This document shows positions 10,271 through 21,982 of a stretch of 64,000 nucleotides of DNA, piece by piece. Below the pieces are notes generated by a model that worked only from the letters and a program-made list of their open reading frames with translations, did not search any database and was not told the origin of the DNA. Position 1 is the stretch's first letter. Each line of letters starts with the position of its first letter. The position numbers and the translations under genes were made by a program. The DNA comes from Podospora pseudoanserina. Its lineage: Eukaryota; Ascomycota; Sordariomycetes; Sordariales; Podosporaceae. The stretch spans positions 7,116,001-7,180,000 of the forward strand of contig NC_085920.1 in NCBI RefSeq assembly GCF_035222485.1. Direction: 5' to 3'.

Positions 10271-10566
10271 TGGACAGCCAGCTTGGAAACGATTGGCTCT
10301 GAAGGGAAAAAAAAATATCAACAGCACAACGCCAGTGTAAAATCTAGCCTGGGCTGTACGATAGATCTTTTTCCGATGTAGATGGTCTAACGGCACACAC
10401 ACATAACGAGCCGAGGGGTCAGCCACATACGCCCTCGTCATGCAGGCGGGCATGATTGAATCAGGAAAACGCAGCTGTTAGATCAATCCATCTCGACTCT
10501 CCCGACGCCGTCTTCCCGCTCTTGCATTTTTCCATGTCGTGTGCCATGTCGGGTACCGCACTCGTG

Positions 10567-10575
10567 TTATAAATA
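10567..10575 (+). promoter_or_regulatory. Possible TATA box
   Basis: TTATAAATA about 160 bases upstream of the ATG at 10731 of the 264-aa gene. Spacing and sequence are compatible with a core promoter; no transcription start is known. The rest of 10271-10730 shows nothing else. Confidence 0.3.
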
Positions 10576-10730
10576 TGCCCCATCATGGCCATGCTGTCTG
10601 TCAGCTCCCGTTTTGTCTGGACCATCCAGCCTCTCTGGTACACATATCCTTTCTGGGTGGGATCTTGCTTTTGTATTCTGGTGACATCCTGCTATTGGAT
10701 CCTTGTTTGATTTTGAAACACATTCTCGCC

Positions 10731-12006
10731 ATGTCACCCTTTGAAATTCGAGTCCATTGCTACACCCTCGAAAGCCCCAGCAATGAGCACCACCACCTCG
10801 AATCCCCGATCAACATTCTCTCTTCGTTGACTGCCGATCCCCCACCCAGCCATATCATCACTCGAGCAAGAGGAGGAACTCGCGACAACCACGTCGCCTA
10901 CATCTCCATCTCTTCGCTCATCGTGACCCAGCCGTTCGAGCGTCGGTCATACTGCCATGGAATTGTGGAGTCTGACAGCCCTTGGCCGAGTGAAAAGGGG
11001 GACAAGGTCTGGCTGAGAAGCGATGTACCGTTGCTGGTGGGACATAAAGGGGTACCGGTGTATAACATCACCAAGGGCCTGTGTTGCGAGGTTTGGTATG
11101 CCAGCGTTCGTTCCTTCCAGTTCCCACCCTGACTAGCTGGTTCCTTCCTGCCGTTTGCTCCCCTCACCCTTGCTCCTTCCCACATTCATGTGTGGCTCCT
11201 TCCCACATTCATGTGTGGCCCCTTCCGCCAGTGCTGTTTCAAGCCGTGGCTCCTTCCCACCATGGCCCTTCACCCAGCGTTGCTCCTGCCAAAACAACAC
11301 TTGCACTTTTGGTTCCTTTCGCACATTATTACCCCTTTAAACACACATCAGCACATTAACCCCTCTGACACATTTCCACATTTCCACATTCCCACGTTCC
11401 CCCCGTCCCCCCGTCCCCCCTTTTCAACCGGCACAACCCCCCGCCCAATATCACTTTGAAACATCGACCTCTCTCTGACAAACCTCTGTTCAACAACCAG
11501 GATCGACTGCGTCGGCTGGCGCTGGGACAAACAGTCCATCTCATCCGCACCACAAGCCAGACGCCCCGACCCAAGGAGGCTGATCCTAGCAGGACCGGCA
11601 AGGAACGGGGGTGTAGGAACCGGTATCATGAGCAGGGATGACGACAGCGCGGCAAAGATGCAGATGGTGATTATCTCTGCCGGGGAAGGGTCTCCAACGC
11701 GAGATGAGGGAAAGATTCAAGGCGGTCAGGTGTTGCGGGGTGGGTATCGCCACCACCACCAGCAGCAACAAACTCAAAACCAGATTCGGTGTTTAACCGT
11801 CAGGGAGCTGGAGGAGGGGTGGGAGGATGTCATTGGGAAGAGGGTAAGTTTCCTACCTACCTACGCGGAACACAATGTTTTGGACATGAGAAAAGGGGCT
11901 AACATTGTGTTGTTGGTAGGGCACCCTTCTGGGCTCGGGGTCGAATAATGGGGGTGAGAATGTCAAGGTCAAAAGGAGGGCGGTGGTGAAGAAGATGCTA
12001 ATGTAA
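10731..12006 (+). CDS. Uncharacterised protein (264 aa), three exons
   Basis: Exons 10731-11095, 11501-11843 and 11920-12006. Intron 1 is long for this window (405 bases) and joins the codon for Trp across TG | G; intron 2 (76 bases) has a GTAAGT donor, a GCTAAC branch and a TAG acceptor. The product begins MSPFEIRVHCYTLE and contains a central hydrophilic region, HHHQQQQ near residue 190, the block CLTVRELEEGWEDVIGKR, and a basic C-terminus (VKVKRRAVVKKMLM). No domain is recognised. The start has a favourable context (TCGCCATG), although the frame is open further 5'. The last exon is strongly supported by splice signals; the join across intron 1 is less certain and an extra exon within it cannot be excluded. 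It converges on the 1472-aa gene, with 158 bases between the stops. Confidence 0.6.
11171..11217 (+). repeat. 23-base tandem duplication in intron 1
   Basis: Two adjacent copies of GCTCCTTCCCACATTCATGT plus GTG, with partial further copies of GGCTCCTTCCCAC near 11249. They lie in the 405-base intron of the 264-aa gene and may account for its length. Confidence 0.85.
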
Positions 12007-12164
12007 AAAAGCCGCAGTGAAGATTGGATATCAAGGGAAGCTAATAGTTGACATAATCTTTTGTAAAAGCCACTTTCATCAAACAGTGACAGAACCCAAA
12101 ACAAATAACATCAAACTCTCTTCCTCAACTCCAAAAAAGACCCGTACAAAATAAAAACTTTCCA

Positions 12165-15100
12165 TCAGGCTCTTAGAAACCCAGGACTCTGCTCACTCGC
12201 CCCGCTCACCCCCGTCCTGTCAGCCCAGGTGATATCCACCACCGCCCTCTCCGTATCCCACGGCACAACGCTCGCCCACCTCGGCCACCACCTCACAAAA
12301 ACTCTGTTCACCGCCCTGGCCAGGGCACTGACCGGAAACGCGAGCACCCCCCAGTTTGCCCACGCCGCCGCCCTCGTATTTTTGCTAGCAAACGGCTCGA
12401 GCATATCATTGACGAATGCCCTCCTCCAGTTGTTATTTGACAGCCAGATCCGCCGTTCTTGGTCCAGCGCTAGATACAGCACCGAGGAGAAAACAGTCGT
12501 GAGGATAGACAGGCAAATGATAAGCGAGGCGGGGGAAGCAGTATGGGTAGATAACTTGAAGGGTGCCGGTCTGGGAGGGGGGGGAGGAAAGGATGCATCG
12601 TCAGCAACAGAGGGGGCGGGGGCGGGGGTTTTCCGGAAGGCAAAGGGGTCGACTGGGGGGGTTTCTTCCGTCTTCGCTTGTGGCTCTGGCTTGGGGGGAG
12701 GACCGCCATCGCGGCACATGGGGAATTCGGTACTTTCTGACCTCTCGTCCACGTCGGAAGCGGAGGCTCTTCTGAAGGGGTTGGAGAAGGAGTCCAGGGA
12801 GGGGATGTACGATGCTGTGGAGAGGCGGCGCGGTGGGGATGAGCGTTCACTCCTCGGACTCGGGACGCTGGTGGGGGTTCTGGGACGGGAGGGGGGGACT
12901 CTGGTCGAGCTGGTTGGGGGGAAAGGGATGTTGAAGGTAGGAGGGGTGAAGGTAGGGGGGTGGTAGTTTTCGGCGTAATTTTTCGGGAAGAAGCGCCAGT
13001 GGATGTACCTGAACAAGTATTTCACCCAGGCGAAGGCGTAGCCGACCATGTCGAAGGGGGTGGTGAGGATGAGGAGGATGGTGGAGTAGAACTCTGCTGG
13101 GGCGGAGAGGGCAAAGAGGATGACCCAGAGGAAGGAGGTCAAGATATGGCAGATGACTGTGGGGACGGTGGTGGAGGCAGAAAAGACGCCATGGCCGTGG
13201 TGGCCTTGACAAGTGCGGCGGCTTCGTCGGGTTGACGTGCGGTTGCTCGCCAGTGAAGGGTCGTCGGGCTTCACTGGTTGCGTTTCCGCGTTGGTGCCCT
13301 CTTCAATGACGGTCACCATCTGACCATGCCCGCAACAGCCGTCACTGAGGGCATTGTAATACAGCTTTGGCGCGAAGTATTTGAGCAGGGAGCAGAAACA
13401 AGCCGCCTCGGCGTGTTTGCTGTGGGTTTTGGTAGAGTAGAGATGCATCACCTTTTCCCGAATCAGAGATTCAATACGCCGGCGGCGGGTGGCGTATTGA
13501 TCTTCAACAGCATCCTGGTTGACGAGGATGTTGGTAGTGACGACTTCGAGCGGCGACTTGAGCGTGTCTTTGAGAGACAGGTCCTCGACAGGGTCGTGAC
13601 GGAGAATTTTCTTGAGTCGTCTCACACGGGCCTCAAGTAGAATCTTATCGTCCATGTCATTCCTGTCGGCGATCTTCTTCTTGAGGGTCTTGATCAGCTG
13701 CTTGAGCGGTTCAATATAATCAGGTTTGAACACATCGTCCACCCATTCGCTGTAGTCATTGACCCATTTCTCGAGCTCGTTGGTGATCCCACTCAACTTG
13801 ACCTCGCGCTTGATGACTGGGGCAACCTCCCATACCAGATCCTCGAAATAGTCTGCGCTTCTGCCGCTGTCCAGATGTCGCTTTACGCAGCCGTCGACGT
13901 AGAACTCCTCCTCTGTCGAAAGTTTCGTTCCCAGCAGTTCCGTCTCAAGCTCATTATACCTGGTTCTCAGCTCGTCTCCTTCTTCGTGTCTCTTGATCAC
14001 CACCTCCAGAGCATCCGCGAACTCGGACGTAAGATAGCGCTCATATTCTATCGTGCCCTTCCGGGCCTCGATTTGCGAGGCGATACCCTGTTTGCATTCT
14101 TGCAACCAGTTCAAGCACAGGGCCGCGTCCCAGCCCGGGTTGACGCATAACTGAAATTCCTTGTACGCTCTACAAACGTAGAAAAGCTCGTGCTCCTTCT
14201 GGCTAGTGGGGGCGAGAAGAGTATAAGGGGGCTGCCCGGTGACCTCGAAAACTTTCTTTAAAGCCGTCTTCATCTCTGGCTCGTATCGTTGGAGCAAGGG
14301 TTTCAGGAATGAGTTGTCTGGCTTTCGATTGTCTTCATCGGTAACCATAGTGACGTGTCCCAAGATTGTGATGAACCCTTCAAGCACCTTGTATAGATCA
14401 GGGTTGAAACGATCGTCGAACGAGAAATCCTCTTCAGGGCCACGGGGAGTTGAGGGGGAGGAGCCGCCGGAAGCTATGGAAGGTGATTTGGCGTGGGATT
14501 CCTTGGGCACTGAGGGCTTTGGAGCCTCTGGAGACTTCTTAGCATCGCCGGGTGACTGCGGCTCCCCGGGTGGGGATGAAAGAGCACCCTTCAGCGATGG
14601 AGAATTCCCCTCCTCAGACGCGTGTATGACCGCTTCGAGCTTTGCAAGATTCGCAGCATGAACGCTGCTTATCTCATGCTCGAATGGATAAGAGCTAGGA
14701 GGTGTCTCTGGATCCCCCGTTTTCTCGATGTCAGTACATATAACCTGTCGAATGGGAGATGGGATACTCACCCGGTGCATTCTTTTCAGGCTCGTCCACG
14801 AAAACCAGGTTAGGCGGTACCTTCCTCTGCGTCACACGTCTGCCCGTTATCAGCGGCGACCGTTCTTCCCTTGGCTTCTTTGAAGGAGTAACGGGCTTGG
14901 GCTTGCGCCTGGAAACCTTCTCCGCAGTGTCTTTCCGTCGGTACTGATGCTGTAGCCGTTCAATGCTGGATGCAATCATATCTCCCTCGTGCCTCAGAGC
15001 AGTAGGCGACCCAAGCCCGGACCGCACGCGGGACCGCCACCCAAGAAGCATCTCGTTGAGCCCTTCCAGCTCTTTGATCATGTTCCGAGCCGCATCACGA

Positions 15101-16647
15101 GTTTCTTTTACCTCCTTTAGGCCCGGCTCCTGCTCCTCTTTGTCTTTCGCCGGGCTGTTGAACACATCGTACATCGAGTTGACCAGATCGGCCAGCCCGC
15201 TCACAGTCTCGGGAGACGGACTCTGGTTCTTCTTGAGTTTGCCGGCCTGTTCCAGGATCGGTTTGGCCTTTTCCGCACTCTCACGATGCTGATCTAGGTT
15301 CGCTTCGGTCTGGTTGATCAACTGGTCAAGCCTGTTGAGCTGGGGAATGTATGCTCTGCTCGCCCTGCCGAAGTTCTCCACTTGCTGGCGAATTTGATTG
15401 ATCTGGTTGTCGCTGTCAACCTCGAGCCACCTGACCTTCTTTTCCAACTCCTCGGCTCGCCGCTTGACTCTGTCGTACTGTTCCCAAAGGCCCTTCAATT
15501 CTTGTTCCTTCTTTTGAAGCTTCCCAGACATCTCTGACCGCTGCTCTGACAGCATATCCCGCAAGTGCCGAATTTCGGCTTGCACCTTCTCCTTCTCCTT
15601 CTTGAGGGTTTCTTCATTCCCTTCTCTCAAGACCTGCATGGCAGTTTCCAGGTGGTTACTGGCGGCCTTGACATCTTCATTTTCGGCTTTCAACACGGCG
15701 TTCTCATCCTTCAGCTCCTTCATCCACTCTTCATATTGCGCCTTTTGCGCTTGGAGACCAGCGGCAGTCACTGTGGCAGATTCGATGGCACCCGTTGAAG
15801 TGAGCTCGGCCGCTGGGTTGATAGCCTCGAGAGCAGCCCTGAGTCGCGCAATCTTGTCTTCCAGTTCCCCGACCCTGGCTTGCGCCGCTTCTGCTTTGTC
15901 TTCGGCACGGGTGATATTTGCCAAGTAATCGTCCCGTTCTTTTCTCGCAATATCGTCGCTCATAGTGTGGACAACCCGGCCGTCTTCGATCACGGTGCCG
16001 CCAGGAGTTGTCTGCAGACTCTTCCTACTGCTTAGAGTCTGTTTCAACCTCCGATTCTCGACCTGTTTGACTCTCAGTTGTTGGGTCAGGTCCTTGACCT
16101 GGTCCTCCAAGTCATGGTTCATGTCCTCCAAATTTCCGATGAGATCCTCGGCCTCTTTGTTTTGGTTCTTCAGGTGGTAGTTTTCGTTGGTCAACACTGA
16201 ATTCTGTTCCCTCAACACGTCCCGTTCCACCCGCATATCCGTCAGCTTTTTACACATAACGCTCCCGCTTCGCAGAGTGTTCATCCAGCCTTTCATCGCA
16301 CGGTCGTAGTCTAGTTCGAGAAATCTAAAGCACGTAACAATAGGCTCATTATCGTTGTAGTCAAACCATTTGCCAACCACCTTGCTTGCTTTTATACTTT
16401 TCCAGAAGCCCTCGATAGGAGGATCCGTGGCAGTGGCCAGCAGCTCGCTGAGCCTTGACTCCCCGGCTTTGCTCCACGAGCTGAGGTTCCAAGGATCATA
16501 GGAATACCTAATTTTATATATGCTCTCGGATTCTCTGGCATTTGGACGCCTAGGTCGAGCTGGCCGGCGTGGGGGGGTGCTCATGGTTCCCATCTCTGGT
16601 GAAGCGCGCGCTTCCAGGGCTTCCGAGTCATGGTGGTCTCCAGACAT
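12165..16647 (-). CDS. Large coiled-coil protein with C-terminal membrane segments (1472 aa)
   Basis: Two exons, 16647-14772 and 14707-12165. The 64-base intron has a GTGAGT donor, TACTGAC branch and CCAG acceptor, and restores one 1473-codon frame from two long ORFs in different frames. Order of parts: basic disordered N-terminus; a globular block near residues 40-120 (SIYKIRYSYDPWNLSSW, YDRAMKGWMNTL); long coiled coil to about 520; Ser/Pro linker; a second conserved helical domain (about 690-1050, DLYKVLEGFITILGHV, LYYNALSDGCCGHG); one hydrophobic stretch around 1120-1170 (VICHILTSFLWVILFAL and PFDMVGYAFAWVKYLF); a Pro-rich loop; then another helix near 1345 (LIICLSILTTVFSSVLYLAL). This suggests a membrane-anchored tether or scaffold, perhaps at ER or nuclear envelope; that is inference. 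Start at MSGDHH; an in-frame extension up to 16812 exists. Not recognised. Confidence 0.8.
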
Positions 16648-17153
16648 TGTCGCAGAGCTTTTTGCTGGTTGTAGACGTGTAGAATAAGCAGGCGGCTGGT
16701 AACCAAATAACTCGTACCGAGAAAACAAACACGGTGTGACATTTGCGAGAGCGAAGGCCAGGAGCTTCATATCAAGCAGCACCGAACAAACACGGAAACT
16801 GGTGGACTGCACAATGAACGGAGCAACTGGACAAAGAAGCGTTGCGGTCTTTGGCCGCCCAAGTTTCGCGACATCATCGCGTTACAGACAAAGACTTTGG
16901 GCCTGTAGATGCTTGCGGATACAGGCCCAGAGCTTTCCACTCGAACAACTAAAACAAAGAACACTTCCCCCGCCGATACTGGTCAGATTGTATGTAGCTG
17001 TACCAAAGCTGCTAACCAAACACGGGCAACTTACTGGTAACGAATTACACGGCCAGGAATCTCCAAAGCCATAGCTCTTCCTCCATACGTACCACACAGC
17101 AAAAATCGTCCACAACTCTGGTGTTGTAAACCCTCAGCACACTCAATGTCGCG
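16648..17153. promoter_or_regulatory. Region between the 1472-aa gene and NSE4
   Basis: About 500 bases holding the 5' flank of the 1472-aa gene and the 3' flank of NSE4. No other feature seen. Confidence 0.4.
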
Positions 17154-18511
17154 TCAATAATACCAACCACGTGCGCCAGGTCCAGTCTGGTCCTCTTCTT
17201 GACGGTGTGGTATTATAGGCTGCTTGATGCCAAAAGCCTCGATGATAGCGCTCCACATCTCCATGTCGATTGACATGATAGCCTGATGTCTCATAGGCGC
17301 TCTGGCTCGTGATGCCGACTCGGCCTCGTCATCTCGTGCCTTGTACGGCACTGTCACTCAGTGTCAGCATCTTTCATGGTCCGCGCAAGGCTTCAGGATT
17401 GTCACGTACCAATACCTGGCAGGCCATTGCCGTCAAATTTGAGCTCGATATTGCCCTCGTGCAGCAAGAAACTGACGTAGAACATGTTCTCTACTGTTTG
17501 GCCATACGAATGTGGGTTGATTACGAAGCGTAACAGATCCACGTTGCCACTGCCGTTAAGACCAAGCCCATCCATCACCTGCCGCAACTGTTCTTCCGAG
17601 AGTTCAGTCCCACGGTCCGCCTCAAGTTGTCTGCACTTCTCTCGGGCCAAGTCCTGAGCTCTTGATTCATGGGCTTCCAGCCGGACCAGGATGTTCTTGC
17701 AAATGGAGGGAAGATCGTTCCTGGTATTTCGCTTGAGGTCTTCTGCCCGGAGTTCCTGAGGTCGTACCTCTATAAGATTGCTGACTTTGAAAGGCGCTGA
17801 CCGTTTGGTGACCTTTCGGGCCTTCTTCTCTATCGAAAGCGGCCCCAACAGGAACCCTGGCACAGGAGGCCTAAGGATGGCTGGTATCGCGGCGTAGCGA
17901 CCGAGGTGTTTCCAGTTGGCCATGTCGCCTTCGTCGCCGATATCCTCCTCGTCGCTGCCCAGAGCTCCACGAGGCTGTCTCCTCCTTCTTTGGGTGTTTG
18001 ATAACTCGGCAGCCTCGTCGTTCTCGATACCACCGCCGTTCCGCATAAACGTAGAAGCCTTAGATATAAATTCATCCAAGTCAAGGCCGCCGACGTTTCC
18101 TTGTCCAATCTTCTGTGCTCGCTTGACACTCATGTCTGCGATCGAGACTAGGACCCTGGCGTCAATTGCCGCCTCATTGGTCTGCTTGACCCTAACCAGG
18201 GTCGCGTCCTGCTTATCAAGTATGTGAATCAACGGATTGTGATCCTCTCCGATAAGTCGGTCCTGATTCTCCTTTAATTCTCTCCATGTCTCCCGCATAG
18301 ACCGTTGGATCTGGCGACGCTCCTGCATTGGCTGTTCCGGGTCGTACTCATCCCCATCGCCGTGGGCCGCTTGTACTGATGGCTCTCTAATTCTGCGACG
18401 GCTGGTCGATGGGTCGCCACCAATATCAGATGTACGTTTCCGAGAGCTTCTTGTTGGGGGCTCGTTCTCTTTACCTCGCCCACGGACGGCGAGGTGATTG
18501 CGGTCGTCCAT
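17154..18511 (-). CDS. NSE4: Nse4, kleisin subunit of the SMC5/6 complex
   Basis: Two exons, 18511-17410 and 17350-17154, with a 59-base intron (GTACGT donor); the product is 432 residues. The N-terminal helical region (MRETWRELKENQDRLIG through ADMSVKRAQKIG) is the Nse4 kleisin segment that contacts Smc5/Nse3, and the C-terminal part (ENMFYVSFLLHEGNIELKF, then MSIDMEMWSAIIEAFGI after the intron) is the Nse4 C-terminal winged-helix domain that binds the Smc head. The complex acts in the nucleus in DNA repair and replication-fork maintenance. The first 60 residues are basic and disordered (KRTSDIGG, SRRRIREP), plausibly carrying nuclear localisation. Start taken at MDDRNHL; an upstream in-frame codon at 18532 is TTG, not ATG. 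Divergent from VPS34. Confidence 0.92.
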
Positions 18512-19005
18512 TTTGCTAGAGATGGGATCCAAGATTAAGCCGACGATACGGCGAATGTGGTGAGTTTGGTGAAGCTTGAGCGAAAGGAAGGACAGTATTT
18601 ATTACAGTTATTGAACGGTAATTGCAAGTTGAGGTAGACTGGTGACGGGAACTGAAAGAGGGGAGGTGGTATATCTGAAGTTGGAAGACGCATTCATGAG
18701 TGGGAAGACGCGATTGCTCGCCAAGGAAAGTTTAGGCAGCTGAAGTGGGGTGTTGGTTCAGCTGGAGAAGTGGGGCAGAGCTTGTGAGCTGGAAGCGACA
18801 GGGCTCTTTTTAGTGGGCGTTTGCCCACCGAGGGGCATCTTACAGCGTGACGTTGCAGCTGCTGCCGCCCGTTTGCGCAACAAGTGATTCCATCGCCGTG
18901 CAAAAGACAAAGTTGCGCTTTGGTCTCCTAGCGTTCTAATCAGAGAGGCGAGCTGATTGAATAGAGAGAGACCGCGAGCTCTCCGTCGCTCCCGTCGTTG
19001 TCGAA
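18512..19005. promoter_or_regulatory. Divergent promoter region NSE4 / VPS34
   Basis: 494 bases separate the two start codons, so both promoters and 5' UTRs must share it. No named binding site was identified. Confidence 0.5.
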
Positions 19006-21844
19006 ATGGAGCCCTTCTCGTTTGCCAGCTCCGACTCGCTTGATTACCCCGTCAGGATTCGTATGTGGGTTGCGCCGATGTTTCTGTTGCTGCTACTTTG
19101 CTATCATCGGGCGCGGAATGTGCTGATAGAGAGTGGTGTAGCATAAACCTCGAAGGTGAAGAGGCACCTGTCTTATTTTCTACCCTCCTCGACAATCCCA
19201 ACCTTCGACACATAGGATCCAACCAGAGGTCTGGCACTCCGTCCGCCCTTTTCCAAACAATGCTGATACCATCGCGTCTAGCCCCTTTTCCGATCTCTAT
19301 GTCACAGTACAGGTGTGGGCAGGTTCCAAGCCGTTGACTGTCCCTGTTCAGACATCTTTCAAGACCTTTCGAGCCGAGCGCAGATGGGGCGAGTGGCTCG
19401 AACTACCTGTCACATACTCAGTCTTACCCCAGAATGCCTGCCTTGCGATAACACTTTGGGACCTTTCCCCAACGGGAGACGGACCTTATGGTCACAGAAT
19501 TCCTTTCGGGGGGGCTACATTGCCGCTGTTCGATAAGGATAACCAGCTACACAAGGGTCGCCAGAAATGTCACGTCTATAGACATCTTCACGCGGACGGA
19601 CACGACGACACTACAACCCCCGCTCTAGTCCCTAGGTCACGACCCAAAGACGGAACACCCGAGGACAAGGATGCCGCCGAGTTGGATCGTATGGAGACGC
19701 TATTCAAGAAGCATGAAATGGGCGAGATTCCCCGCGTGGATTGGCTGGACCAGCTTGTCTTTCGTGGATTCGAGAGGCGCGGCCTTCAGACGGCCAGGTC
19801 ATCTCTCAAGGCCAAAGCCATCAGGCAAACAGAGGCTTCTCGGGATGACAAGTCCAGTGCGCAGAACGAGAAAGCGAAGCCAGAACCATCTGGGTACTTT
19901 CTGAACGTAGAGCTATCAAGATTCGACTTCCCTGTGGTCTTTGCTGACTATGAGTATCCGGCACCACCCATCTCTTCGTTCCAGCATCTTTCCTCGTCAC
20001 AATCCAACATCCTACTCAAACCTCCACCAGAGGTCCATTTCGGCCCCGGTATCAGTGTCGACGACGACGAGGGCTACGAAGGCCGGCTGATCAGGGTGTA
20101 TGACCCCGAGGTCGGTGCAAGAGACAACCCCGCCGAGAGCAAGCATCGCAGATTGGTCCGCAGCCAGCATCGTAATGGGATTCTGGACAAGGACCTCAAG
20201 CCAAATGCCAAGGTGCGGGATGAGCTGAATGTGATCATGTCATACTCGCCAACCCACACGCTTTCGCCAGAGGAGAAGGACCTCATCTGGAAATTCCGCT
20301 ATCACCTCACAAGAAACAAAAAGGCACTCACCAAGTTTGTCAAGTCGGTGAACTGGCTAGATCACTCCGAGTCGAAGCAGGCTGTTCAAGTCCTCGGGAA
20401 GTGGACGGACATTGATGTTGACGACGCCTTGGAGTTGCTTGGCCCGACGTTTGATAATTCGGCCGTGCGGGCATTTGCTGTTGAGCGATTGCGCAAAGCT
20501 GACGACAAGGAGTTACTTCTGTATCTGCTTCAGCTCGTCCAGGCGCTCAAATATGAACATATCTCGACACGGCCTGGCCATGAGGTCACACACGACTCGT
20601 CTTTGGCTCGATTCTTGATATCCCGGGCTGTTCACAGTCTTGCACTCGGCAACTACTTTTGGTGGTATCTCATGGTCGAGTGTGATGATAGTTCCATGGA
20701 TCAGGGTGAGGAAACTCAGATGATTTACAAGAAGATTGCGTACGATTTCATGGCAGAGCTGGTGAAGCGTCCGGACGGGAAGGAGACCCGAAAGACGTTG
20801 CTGCGACAGGCTGAGTGGATTGCGATCCTCTCCAAGATTTCTGGGGAAATCAAGGAGGCGAACGAATCCATCGCGAAGAGGGTAGAGCGCGTCAAGCACT
20901 TCTTGGCCGACCCCAAAAACGAGCTGGTGACCATCGACCCACCACTTCCCCTGCCCCTGGATCCTTCGATAGAAATATGCGGCGTGGTTCCGGAAGACAC
21001 AGTTGTCTTCAAGTCATCATTACATCCTATCAAAGTGGCCTTCAAGACCACCTCTGGTCGGAAATACCCTATCTTGTTCAAGACCGGCGATGACCTCCGT
21101 CAGGATCAGCTCGTTATCCAGATCATCACCCTCATGGATAACCTATTGCTGAAAGAGAACCTCGACCTGAAGCTCTCCCCTTACAAGATTTTGGCCACCG
21201 GTACGAGTGCCGGCCTGTCACAGTTTGTGCCATCCATGACCTTTCAGGGCATCGCCTCCAAATACCGCGCCAACCCGGCACAGGCCTACCTCAAGCAGAA
21301 CAACCCCGACGCCCAAGGGCCATTCGGCATGCGCAAGGAGAGTCTGGATACATTTGTCCGGTCGTGCGCCGGCTACTGCGTGATCACTTACATCCTCGGC
21401 GTTGGTGACCGTCACCTCGACAACCTGCTGTTAGCTCCAGACGGCCACTTCTTCCACGCCGATTTTGGGTACATCCTCGGCCGCGACCCGAAACCTTTTG
21501 CGCCCGCGATGAAGCTTTCCAAGGAGATGGTCGACTGCATGGGCGGGTCCAACTCGGAGTATTACCGGCAGTTCAAGCAGTACTGCTTCTTGGCGTATAG
21601 CGCGCTGAGGAAGAACAGCAACTTGATTCTGAACTTGTTCAGTTTGATGGTCGACGCGAATATTCCCGACATCAAGCTGGAGCCGGATAAGGCGGTGCTG
21701 AAGGTTAAGGAGAGGTTTCACTTGGAACTGAGCGAGGAGGATGCGATTAGACATTTGGAGAGGATCATGGACGACAACCTGAACGCGCTGGTGCCAGTGG
21801 TGATTGACAAGTTGCATGAGCTGGTGCAGGCTTTTAGGGCGTAG
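19006..21844 (+). CDS. VPS34: Vps34, class III phosphatidylinositol 3-kinase
   Basis: Phosphorylates phosphatidylinositol at D-3 on endosomal and autophagic membranes, working with Vps15. Frame-consistent model: exons 19006-19060, 19156-19228 and 19282-21844 (896 aa). Order of parts: C2 domain (SDLYVTVQVWAGSKPL, VELSRFDFPVVF), PIK helical domain (LIWKFRYHLTRNKKALTKF, DDALELLGPTF), and the kinase domain with DDLRQDQLVIQII, catalytic loop GVGDRHLDNLLL near residue 750 and the HADFG metal-binding motif near 766. Intron 2 (GTCTGG...TCTAG) is well supported because it rebuilds the conserved SDLYV region. The exon 1/exon 2 join is doubtful: the best-looking acceptor (TAG ending at 19141) would retain a conserved INLEG but breaks the frame, so I used the acceptor ending at 19155. 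Confidence 0.93.
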
Positions 21845-21982
21845 TTTAGAGACGGATTTGGTGTTCAGGTGGCGCTAGATATGAATTTTGGGACGGAGAA
21901 CCAGATATATAGTGGTGGCATTCATGTTCAGGAAGTGATGCCATCGTGCCATTCGCAGCGTCTCTTGAGCCACACGTGATCT

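Noticed and set aside
14745-14771. Shorter intron (27 bases) joining the two halves of the 1472-aa gene
   Set aside because: Too short, and the phase does not fit; the acceptor ending at 14708 gives a 64-base intron with a branch site and correct phase.
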